DNA from: CAZMNY01 sp964567745
GTDB lineage: Bacteria > Planctomycetota > Planctomycetia > Pirellulales > Pirellulaceae
Direction: 5' to 3'
NCBI GenBank assembly: GCA_964567745.1
Contig: CAZMNY010000033.1
Location: 30,091-94,090 of the forward strand
Length of the DNA stretch: 64,000 nucleotides
Of the stretch, positions 17,615-24,828 are shown in pieces (position 1 is the stretch's first letter; each line of letters starts with the position of its first letter). Made by a program: the position numbers and the translations under genes. The notes beneath the pieces are model-generated. The model was given only the letters and a program-made list of their open reading frames with translations, was not told where the DNA came from and ran no database searches.

Positions 17615-18598
17615 ATGGTAACCAGTCCCTTGCTGCAAGGTTGGCACGTCGTGCGAAAGCTGCTGCGAATTCTCGCCTGGACCACCGTCTCTTTCGCCTG
17701 TCTCGCGGCCCTGGCTTGTTTCGTTGTCTATCGAGCCTGGCGACACGAACCAGATTTCTACGTCGAAGCCCTGCAGGCCGCGCCGGAACAACAGGCGATT
17801 GCTGGCGATGCGATGGTTAAGAACGTCTTGGATCTCCACAACGACCTGCAACATGAAGGAAGCTGGGACGCCACTTTCACCGCGGAACAAATCAACGGTT
17901 GGTTGGCTATCGATCTGCCGACCAAGTTTGCCGACACGATGCCCGAATCGATCAAGGATCCGCGAGTCGTCATTGCCCCCGATGAAATCCGCTTGGCGTT
18001 TCGCTACGTAGACAAGAAACTGAAAGCAGTGCTGTCGCTGACGGTCAATGTGCAGTTGACCGACGACCCGAACGTGATCGCGATTCGAGTGCGGAAGGCG
18101 CGAGCTGGTCGAATCCCGATCCCACTGAACCGTTTTATTGATCAATTGAAACTTGCCGCCCAACACTCGGACGTCGAGCTGCGTTGGGTTCAGGAAGAAG
18201 GCGACCCGGTTGCGTTAGTGCAGATCCCGATCGAACATCCGTCCTACGAAACACAGGAGTTGCGGATTGAAGCCATCGAGCTCAGTCAAGGCGAATTGCA
18301 TATCGTCGGGCGTTCGGGGCAAGAACTTGCCAACGGGTTCATCGCTGGCACGTCGCTTTCAAATCAAGAGCCTGACCCATCATCGGAATCTGGCAACTCC
18401 GATAGGGCCGAGTTGGCTGCTGGCGATTCGGACATCGGCGATTCGGACATCGGCGATTCGGGCGGAGGTGATTCGGACGGAGGTGATTCGGGCGGAGGTG
18501 ATTCGGGCGGAGGTGATTCGGACGAGGGCAAAAGAGAGCCGACAAAGCGCATTGCCCAGGAAAGGTCGGGTGCGAGGGACAAAGTCAAATTGCCCTGA
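17615..18598 (+). CDS. Membrane-anchored hypothetical protein with Gly-Asp-Ser tail
   Basis: A 327-residue protein of unknown function. A signal anchor lies at about 16-40 (LLRILAWTTVSFACLAALACFVVY). A conserved-looking globular region (about 45-245) includes FTAEQINGWLAIDLP and RIPIPLNRFIDQL, a pattern resembling periplasmic lipid-binding-type proteins, but I cannot name the family. Residues 270-304 are seven 5-residue repeats (GDSDI, GDSGG, GDSDG forms) encoded by a 15-bp tandem repeat. The last 235 bp overlap the 3' end of the opposite-strand LigD-PE-like gene. ATG at 17615 lacks a ribosome-binding site; GTG at 17651, with AAGG about 10 nt upstream, is an alternative start and would place the anchor at the very N-terminus. 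Confidence 0.65.
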   Translation: MVTSPLLQGWHVVRKLLRILAWTTVSFACLAALACFVVYRAWRHEPDFYVEALQAAPEQQAIAGDAMVKNVLDLHNDLQHEGSWDATFTAEQINGWLAIDLPTKFADTMPESIKDPRVVIAPDEIRLAFRYVDKKLKAVLSLTVNVQLTDDPNVIAIRVRKARAGRIPIPLNRFIDQLKLAAQHSDVELRWVQEEGDPVALVQIPIEHPSYETQELRIEAIELSQGELHIVGRSGQELANGFIAGTSLSNQEPDPSSESGNSDRAELAAGDSDIGDSDIGDSGGGDSDGGDSGGGDSGGGDSDEGKREPTKRIAQERSGARDKVKLP

Positions 18599-18921
18599 AT
18601 TTGCTTGCCGTGAAGAACCACTCGCCACCGCGTCTCGCTCTGCTCAAGCGTTTCGCAATCGCCCTCGTCCCACCGCTGAACTTCACCTCGATTTGAACTG
18701 ATGGGCCCTTCGTAGGTCAGATAGGCCAAGCGGTGGTCAGCGAGTCGTTCCGCGGATTGAATCGGCGTCACAGTCGGTAACGAACTCAATGCCCAAGTCG
18801 CCAGCGCGGCGTCGTCTTCAATCATCAAGTCCCAATGGCTGTCGCGGTCGCCAACAGGCATCTGATGTCGCAGTAAGACGAAGCGACGTCGAACTCGTTG
18901 CGTTTCGGCAATCTCTGGCAC
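18364..18921 (-). CDS. Stand-alone LigD 3'-phosphoesterase-like protein with repeat tail
   Basis: A 185-residue protein. Residues about 12-128 resemble the 3'-phosphoesterase module of bacterial LigD, which trims 3'-phosphate or ribonucleotide ends during non-homologous end joining. RFVLLRHQ, then SHWDLMIEDDAALATWAL, supply His 19, His 29 and Asp 31 as candidate metal ligands, followed by DHRLAYLTYEGPIS and a terminal WRVVLHGKQIQGNLTL. No ligase or polymerase domain is attached and no Ku gene is nearby. From about 132 the protein runs into SPPPE/SPMSE five-residue repeats, the antisense reading of the GDS repeat of the convergent gene; the tail is probably a read-in extension. The family assignment is by motif and is moderately sure. 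Confidence 0.7.
   Translation of the reverse strand: MPEIAETQRVRRRFVLLRHQMPVGDRDSHWDLMIEDDAALATWALSSLPTVTPIQSAERLADHRLAYLTYEGPISSNRGEVQRWDEGDCETLEQSETRWRVVLHGKQIQGNLTLSLAPDLSWAMRFVGSLLPSSESPPPESPPPESPPSESPPPESPMSESPMSESPAANSALSELPDSDDGSGS
18422..18526. repeat. 15-bp tandem repeat, 7 copies, coding on both strands
   Basis: Seven contiguous 15-bp units (GGCGATTCGGACATC and variants ending GGCGGA or GACGGA). On the plus strand they encode Gly-Asp-Ser-x-x; on the minus strand Ser-Pro-x-x-Glu. They lie in the overlap of two convergent genes. Confidence 0.95.
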
Positions 18922-18991
18922 GACGTCCGGCCCTCAGGTTCCAAAACGGCGTCTGACTAAGCGTGACTTATCGCGAGCGTAAACGACCGAC

Positions 18992-19765
18992 TCAGCGGGC
19001 AGTCCAGCCACCGTCGACCGTCACGAGACTTCCCGTCGTGTAGCTGCCGGCATCGCTAGCAAGGTACATTGCCGCGCCCTGAATCTCTTCGAGCTCTCCC
19101 CAACGGCCGAGCGCGACGGCGCCGACGATAAACTTCTTCGTGTTCTCGTCGTCTTTGATCGGGATGTTCATTTCGGTCAGAAACGGCCCGGGGCAAATCG
19201 CGTTGACGGTAATGCCGAATTCGGCCAGCTCCAAGGCGAGAGCCCGAGTCATCTGAACCACAGCGCCTTTGCTGGTCGCATAGGGAGTACGATCGGCCAG
19301 GCCGACAACGCCCAGTGTGCTCGCCAGGTTGATGATTCGGCCCTTGCCTTGCTGTTTCATCTGAGGCGTAACGGCCCGAGAACACAACCAAACGGCATCG
19401 CAGTTAACACGTTGCACCTGTTGAAATTCGTCGTAAGTCAGTTCATCGATGGGGCCGCGGATGTTAATTCCGGCGTTGTTGACCAAGACGTCGATGCGTC
19501 CGAACTTGTCGAGCGTGTGGGCGACGACGGCATCGACTTGTTCTGGAGACGTGACGTCGGCTTTGAGCCCAATTGCCTGTCCGCCATAGTTCGCCGCGAT
19601 CTGCTCGGCCGATTCAACCGCTTCAGACTCAGTGCGACTAACGAGAACGACGTCGGCCCCGGCTGACGCGAGCCCAGACGCCATTGCAAATCCGAGCCCC
19701 TTCGACCCGCCGGTAACTATGGCAACGCGGCCGCTCATGTCAAACAACTTCATGCCTGGCAGCAT
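18992..19765 (-). CDS. SDR family oxidoreductase
   Basis: A classical short-chain dehydrogenase/reductase of 257 residues. It carries the NAD(P)-binding TGGSKGLG, the NNAG motif (VLVNNAGINIRGP), the catalytic Ser in NLAST and YATSK (Tyr and Lys). The PG motif ICPGPFLTEMN and the C-terminal GSLVTVDGGW also match. The group includes gluconate 5-dehydrogenase and 3-oxoacyl-ACP reductase types; the substrate cannot be decided here. The ATG at 19765 is preferred because AGGAG lies 7 nt upstream; ATG at 19771 overlaps the spacing of that site. It is divergent from lpxD with no operon partner. Confidence 0.9.
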   Translation of the reverse strand: MLPGMKLFDMSGRVAIVTGGSKGLGFAMASGLASAGADVVLVSRTESEAVESAEQIAANYGGQAIGLKADVTSPEQVDAVVAHTLDKFGRIDVLVNNAGINIRGPIDELTYDEFQQVQRVNCDAVWLCSRAVTPQMKQQGKGRIINLASTLGVVGLADRTPYATSKGAVVQMTRALALELAEFGITVNAICPGPFLTEMNIPIKDDENTKKFIVGAVALGRWGELEEIQGAAMYLASDAGSYTTGSLVTVDGGWTAR

Positions 19766-19771
19766 TGGCAT

Positions 19772-20096
19772 TCTCCTGAGAAAACGAAATAGGGGGACAT
19801 GTGTCGGTGTTACGTCGCCATCTTCGGCAACTTAGGCAGCCTGGGTCCTGGTCGCTCAAACGACTGTGACAACCGGTGGGGGAACCATTGGCAGGTGGCA
19901 CGCGCGACGGACCCAGCCCTCTCCGATCGCTCGACGCGTAAGAAAAATGTACCAATCCCCCTGTTGCTCCTCCAGTCCCGAGGGCCCTCATTCCTCAGTT
20001 CCATTCTTGCGGATTACCGCGAACAAGTTCGGTATTGGAGGATAAGTCGCTTTCCGGGTACAGTTTACCCGTCTCGCAATGGAAAGGACTCCTGGC
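19772..20096. other. Divergent intergenic region before lpxD
   Basis: This 325-bp gap between the SDR gene and lpxD should hold both promoters. No gene or clear structured element is supported. Confidence 0.35.
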
Positions 20097-21230
20097 ATGA
20101 CAAGTTGCACGTTAGGCGACATTACGGACCTCGTCGGCGGCCAACTGCACGGCGACCCCAACATGACCATTCTCGGCGCCGACACAATTCGTGACGCCTG
20201 CCGAGGTGAGATCACGTTCGCCGACGATTCGAAGCTGGCGGAAGAGTTGAGTCAGTCGCATGCGGCAGCCGTGATTACGAACGACTCGTTTCACCCCGCT
20301 TCACATCCTCACATTGTCGTGGCCGACGCGCGAAAGGCCTTCGCCAAGGTCGTCTCGCGATTCCGACCGCACCCGCAGACTCTCCCGCTGGAAATTCATG
20401 CGAGTGCTGTCGTCGAGCCGTCCGCAAAGATAGCTCGGACGGTTCACGTCGGTGCCAATGCATACATAGGCGCCGGGGTAACGATTGAGACGGGTGCCGT
20501 CATCAAGGCGGGGGCCGTCATCGCCGCCGGATCCAAGATCGGTAAAGGATCAACGGTCGGCGCCAACGTTGTGTTGCACGAGAACACGATTCTGAGCGAA
20601 CGAGTCGTTGTCCACTCTGGCGCCGTCTTGGGCGCGTTCGGATTTGGATACGATTCCAGTGAGAAGGGGCATGTTCTCTCTCACCAAATGGGCAACGTGG
20701 TGATTGAGGACGACGTCGAAATCGGCGCCAACACAACAATCGACCGCGCCACCTATGGCTCGACTGTTGTCGGTCGTGGAACCAAAGTCGATAATCTGGT
20801 TCAGATCGCCCACAACTGTCGAATCGGCAAGCACAACATGCTCTGCTCACAAGTTGGCATCGCGGGCAGTGTTGTCACCGGAGACTTTGTGGTGATGGCA
20901 GGGCAGGTCGGCATCCGCGACCACGCTGACATTGGCGACCAGGTTCGCATCGGTGCCAAGGCGGGCGTGAAGGGCGATGTCCCTGCGGGCGAGACTTACT
21001 TGGGCACGCCGGCGACGCCCGAGCGACTGCAGATGCAGCTCATGATCTCGATGCAGCGGCTGCCCGAGATGAGGCGAGCCGTGCGCAAGATCGAACGTCG
21101 ATTTGAAGAACTACTTGCGGACGTTGAGAAGCTCGGGGTGACGATGTCCAAATCGGAACAATCGTCGAAGAGCAAGGCGGCGTCTTCGGTCAAAGCGGAT
21201 GCCCCTGCAGAAAAGAAGGATGCGGCTTGA
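20097..21230 (+). CDS. lpxD: UDP-3-O-acylglucosamine N-acyltransferase
   Basis: LpxD adds the N-linked acyl chain from acyl-ACP to UDP-3-O-acyl-glucosamine in lipid A synthesis. The 377-residue protein has an N-terminal uridine-binding domain (TLGDITDLVGGQLHGDPN start). A long left-handed beta-helix of hexapeptide repeats follows (about 105-300), with the family active-site segment NTTIDRATYGSTVVGRGTK and VQIAHNCRIGKHN holding the catalytic His. A C-terminal helical part ends in a Lys/Ser/Ala-rich tail. ATG at 20097 has AAAGGA 8 nt upstream; an in-frame ATG at 20079 is less likely. Its TGA overlaps the ATG of lpxI (TGATG), so the two form an operon. Confidence 0.95.
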   Translation: MTSCTLGDITDLVGGQLHGDPNMTILGADTIRDACRGEITFADDSKLAEELSQSHAAAVITNDSFHPASHPHIVVADARKAFAKVVSRFRPHPQTLPLEIHASAVVEPSAKIARTVHVGANAYIGAGVTIETGAVIKAGAVIAAGSKIGKGSTVGANVVLHENTILSERVVVHSGAVLGAFGFGYDSSEKGHVLSHQMGNVVIEDDVEIGANTTIDRATYGSTVVGRGTKVDNLVQIAHNCRIGKHNMLCSQVGIAGSVVTGDFVVMAGQVGIRDHADIGDQVRIGAKAGVKGDVPAGETYLGTPATPERLQMQLMISMQRLPEMRRAVRKIERRFEELLADVEKLGVTMSKSEQSSKSKAASSVKADAPAEKKDAA

Positions 21231-22147
21231 TGCCCGTGCCGTTCGCTAGGCCAACGTCCGATTCACAACAGGCTGACGGCGAGGGAAAACCGTTTGGCTT
21301 GATTGCTGGGTGGGGACGTTTGCCGGTTCTGACCGCGGAGGCGCTCAAACGGCAGGGCAACCGCGTCATTTGTTGCGGGATTCGCAACCACGCTGATCCA
21401 TTGTTAGCAACGGTCTGCGACGAGTTCTATTGGATTGGCATGGCCAAACTGGGAACGTCGATTCGGCGATTGCGGCGACACGGCGTTACCCAAGCGGCGA
21501 TGTGCGGCAAGATCCACAAGACGCGTCTGTTGGCCAAGATGGCGTGGCTTAGGCACTTGCCGGATTGGACTTGCTTCAAGACGTTCTATCCCCATTTCAT
21601 TGCCAAGACAATAGATCGCAAAGACGACACGATTCTGTTGGCAATCGTTGACGCGTACGCCAACCACGGAATCGAGCTCTCACCGCCAACCGATATCGCA
21701 CCGGAGCTACTCGTGAAGCCAGGTCAACTCACACGTCGCGGCGTGACGCATTCTATTGAGCAAGATATCGCTTTCGGTTGGTCGCTCGCCCGAGAGATGG
21801 GGCGTCTCGACATCGGACAAGCGGTGGTCGTCAAGGGCCAAGCCGCTATCGCCGTCGAGGCGATCGAAGGGACCGACGCATGTATTCGTCGCGCCGGGCA
21901 ACTCTGCGAACAAGGCGGATTCACGGTCGTCAAAGTAGCCAAGCCGCAACAGGATATGCGATTTGACGTCCCCACCATCGGCATCGGGACTCTGAAGAGT
22001 CTCGTCGAGGCGGGAGGGGCTGCGCTGGCTGTCGAAGCCGAGCGGACGATCATCATCGACGAAGCCGAGTTCATCGAGTTTGCGGACCGGCACGGCATCA
22101 CGGTGATAGCACAACACGACCCCATGGCGAAGCACCAAGCCGCGTAA
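21230..22147 (+). CDS. lpxI: UDP-2,3-diacylglucosamine pyrophosphatase LpxI
   Basis: LpxI (DUF1009) hydrolyses UDP-2,3-diacylglucosamine to lipid X and UMP; it replaces LpxH in many bacteria. The 305-residue protein starts with GLIAGWGRLPVLTAEALKRQG and contains the family segments MCGKIHK, DDTILLAIVDAYANHGIEL, and DIGQAVVVKGQAAIAVEAIEGTDACIRRAG. It ends DVPTIGIGTLKSLVEAGGAALAVEA, all matching the family layout. The ATG overlaps the lpxD stop as TGATG, with GAAGGA about 9 nt upstream. Together with lpxD it supports a lipid A outer membrane in this organism; lpxA, lpxB and lpxC are not in the window. Confidence 0.94.
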   Translation: MPVPFARPTSDSQQADGEGKPFGLIAGWGRLPVLTAEALKRQGNRVICCGIRNHADPLLATVCDEFYWIGMAKLGTSIRRLRRHGVTQAAMCGKIHKTRLLAKMAWLRHLPDWTCFKTFYPHFIAKTIDRKDDTILLAIVDAYANHGIELSPPTDIAPELLVKPGQLTRRGVTHSIEQDIAFGWSLAREMGRLDIGQAVVVKGQAAIAVEAIEGTDACIRRAGQLCEQGGFTVVKVAKPQQDMRFDVPTIGIGTLKSLVEAGGAALAVEAERTIIIDEAEFIEFADRHGITVIAQHDPMAKHQAA

Positions 22148-22376
22148 GCAGCCTGTCTCGCCCCTTCTCACCTCGTTTCGCGTTGCAAATCGGCCCCTGC
22201 ACCTCGCGTTTGCAAAGCGGTTCTGCCTGGTTATGGCGAGAGCCAATCGGTTTGTATCGGCTATTTCGGTTCTTGCCTTTACTCGCAATGACCATTTTGG
22301 TACTTACCTGCTCCGATTTGTTCTCTCGTGTTTGTTCGTCGGCCAAAGACGCGACGCCAACCATAGGGTTTGTACG

Positions 22377-24794
22377 ATGAAACGGCTTGCTTTGCGATTG
22401 TCGATAACGGCGGTGTTTCTCGCGTGCGGCGTGATAGCGATCGCCCAATCGCTTAAAACCTCGGATGGCGAAACTCCGAAAGAGACCGAACCAACAACGG
22501 CCAGCGCTCCGCCGAGCGTGTTGCCGGACAATACGACCTCGCTGTTGATGCCTCCCAAGATCGACGATCAAGTCGCACAGGCTCGTCTCGACGCCAAGAC
22601 GAATCCGGAACCGGGCGGCGCAGGCTACGGACAATCCGGCCCCGAGAACCGGTACAGCGGTTCGCCTGCTGCGACACCTCCGAGCCAACCCGCATACGGC
22701 CAAAGCGCCTACGGCGGCAGCCCGGCACCGAGTGCCTATGGTCAGAACGAAACGCCAACAGGCCAAGGCGCTTATGGTCAAACGCCAACGGGTCCGAGCG
22801 CCTATGGTCAAAGCGGCCAGGGCTACGAACAAGGCGACCAGGGCGGCACGACCCAAGCAGGTCAAACCGCGTACGGACGAGGAGCGCAGGGTGCCGGCGG
22901 ACAGGGTAGCTATGGACAGGGTGCCTATGGGCAATCGGCTGATGATAAACCTGCCTCCGAGGAACGGGTCGTGGTGACGAGTTCGACTACTGGGATTCAA
23001 GCGTCGGTTGGCGATACGCCCACGACACAAGTCGCATTGACCGCCGAGCAAGACGACAACGCGAAGACGGATGGCGCGAAAGCAGACGGCGGCCCCGCCT
23101 CAGCTTCGCTGACCGACTCGACTGCAAACGTTCAAAGCGGCGATGCCGAAGGTTCGCCGCGTGCCCAGGGAGCTGCCTACGGCGTATCTAATGTCGTGCC
23201 CAGCGTAGCACCGGCCGGCCAACAAGCCGACCCAGGTGATTATTCGGCCCCCTCTGGCAACGGCGCCGTGCAAGCTGCCGCGGCTCCGCCCTATTCAGAT
23301 CAAGTCGGCGGCGGTGCCCCAGTCCCGATCGCCCCTGCTGGAAGCGCCGCGACTTCGGCGGCGGTCACCGCTGCTGGCACTCCCGGCAACGAGGCCCTCG
23401 AAGGCGCTCAACGGCCTTCGCTGACAATTGAAAAATACGCGCCTCGAGAAATCCAAGTCGACTCGCCAGTCAAGTTCGAAATCCTCGTCAAGAACGAGGG
23501 TCGAGCCGATGCGCTCGACGTCATGGTTGTCGATTCCATTCCTCAGGGCACGCAGCTGATCAAAACGACGCCTACTTTCGACCAGCAAGCCGAAGACGGT
23601 TCGCTTGTATGGCGATTGGGAACCCTCAAATCGGGCGACTCGCGAACCATTGAAATCGAGTTGTTGCCGCTCGAAGAGAGTGAAGAAGTTGGAAGCGTCG
23701 CACGCGTTCTTTTCGAAGCCCACGCGTCGGTAAAGACTCGTTGCACGAAACCGGAACTTGTGATCGAAGGCAAGGGCCCAGAGAAGGTCATGATTGGGGA
23801 CGACGCAATCCTGGAGTACACCATCGTAAATCAGGGCACGGGCGACGCCAGAAACGTTGTGATTCTGGAAGATGTGCCTGACGGTTTCACCCATGCGGCG
23901 GGCAAAGAACTGGAATATGAAATCGGCACTTTGCGGCCGAACGAACGTTACCCAGTGAGACTCAAACTTCGCGCGGACGAGGCGCGATTGGGCGTCGTCA
24001 ATGTCCTACGAGCCAAGGGTGAGGGTCGCGCCGTCGCTGAAAAGAAGGCTGTCATCGATATCGTCGCTCCGCAACTGGCCATTCAACTGCAGGGCCCCAA
24101 GACGCGGTACCTCAACCGAAAGGGCAAGTACCAGGCTCAGCTGATCAACTCAGGCACAGCGCCGGCGAGAAACATCGACGTCGTTGTACGACTTCCCAAA
24201 GGCGTCCGCTTTGTCGAATCCACCACGGGAGAATATGACGACCGTTCGCACCTCGTCTATTGGAACGTCAAGCAACTCGACCCGCAGAAACAAGAGAGTT
24301 TTGACTTGACGGTGACTCCGCAGGAAATCGGATCACAACGATTTGCCGCCGACGCTCAAGGCAATCTGTCGAGCAAAGTATCGAGCGAGTTGGAAACGGC
24401 TGTCGACGGTTTGTCCGAGCTGACGTTCAGCGTGATTGATGTGGCCGATCCAATCGAACTCGGCGGCGAGACGACGTATGAAATCGTGATCCAGAACATT
24501 GGCACCAAATCGGACTCCAATGTCAATCTGCTCGTCGCTTTGCCACAAGGCATTCAGTTCAAATCAGCTCAAGGCGCCACGAGGAATTCGGAACCTCAGC
24601 AGGCACCCGAAGGGCAGCTGATTCAATTCGCTCCGATCGCGAAAATCGGACCGAATCAGGACGCTAAGTTTCGGATTACTGTTACAGGCGAGATCGCCGG
24701 AAGCCACCGAATTGGAGTTCAGGTATCAAGCGACGAAGCCAGTAATCCGGTGACTCGGGAAGAGAGCACTCGCGTCTTGCCCGCAGACGGTTAA
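22377..24794 (+). CDS. Secreted DUF11 repeat protein with AYGQ low-complexity region
   Basis: An 805-residue exported protein. A signal peptide (residues 1-24, RLSITAVFLACGVIAIAQS) is followed by a low-complexity region. Within it (about 80-185) the repeats SAYGQ, AYGQ and QGAYGQ make a Gly/Tyr/Gln-rich stretch. From about 345 come at least three DUF11-type beta-sandwich repeats, each opening like ITVENEG or YTIVNQGTG and carrying the family block on distancing and norm (KNEGRADALDVMVVDSIPQGT, GDARNVVILEDVPDGF, APARNIDVVVRLPKGV, KSDSNVNLLVALPQGI). DUF11 proteins are surface or cell-wall proteins. The ATG at 22377 is chosen because it starts the signal peptide; the frame is open farther upstream without reason. 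Confidence 0.85.
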   Translation: MKRLALRLSITAVFLACGVIAIAQSLKTSDGETPKETEPTTASAPPSVLPDNTTSLLMPPKIDDQVAQARLDAKTNPEPGGAGYGQSGPENRYSGSPAATPPSQPAYGQSAYGGSPAPSAYGQNETPTGQGAYGQTPTGPSAYGQSGQGYEQGDQGGTTQAGQTAYGRGAQGAGGQGSYGQGAYGQSADDKPASEERVVVTSSTTGIQASVGDTPTTQVALTAEQDDNAKTDGAKADGGPASASLTDSTANVQSGDAEGSPRAQGAAYGVSNVVPSVAPAGQQADPGDYSAPSGNGAVQAAAAPPYSDQVGGGAPVPIAPAGSAATSAAVTAAGTPGNEALEGAQRPSLTIEKYAPREIQVDSPVKFEILVKNEGRADALDVMVVDSIPQGTQLIKTTPTFDQQAEDGSLVWRLGTLKSGDSRTIEIELLPLEESEEVGSVARVLFEAHASVKTRCTKPELVIEGKGPEKVMIGDDAILEYTIVNQGTGDARNVVILEDVPDGFTHAAGKELEYEIGTLRPNERYPVRLKLRADEARLGVVNVLRAKGEGRAVAEKKAVIDIVAPQLAIQLQGPKTRYLNRKGKYQAQLINSGTAPARNIDVVVRLPKGVRFVESTTGEYDDRSHLVYWNVKQLDPQKQESFDLTVTPQEIGSQRFAADAQGNLSSKVSSELETAVDGLSELTFSVIDVADPIELGGETTYEIVIQNIGTKSDSNVNLLVALPQGIQFKSAQGATRNSEPQQAPEGQLIQFAPIAKIGPNQDAKFRITVTGEIAGSHRIGVQVSSDEASNPVTREESTRVLPADG
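22690..22940 (+). repeat. Degenerate AYGQ coding repeats
   Basis: Repeated GC-rich units encode AYGQ, SAYGQ and GAYGQ in the DUF11 protein. Spacing is irregular (15-30 bp), consistent with expansion of a low-complexity linker. Confidence 0.6.
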
Positions 24795-24828
24795 GCGAAC
24801 GCCGAAGCCGCGCGTCTGGGCACGACAT

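Noticed and set aside
18422..18526. CRISPR-like array
   Set aside because: The 15-bp units are contiguous with no spacers; it is a coding tandem repeat.
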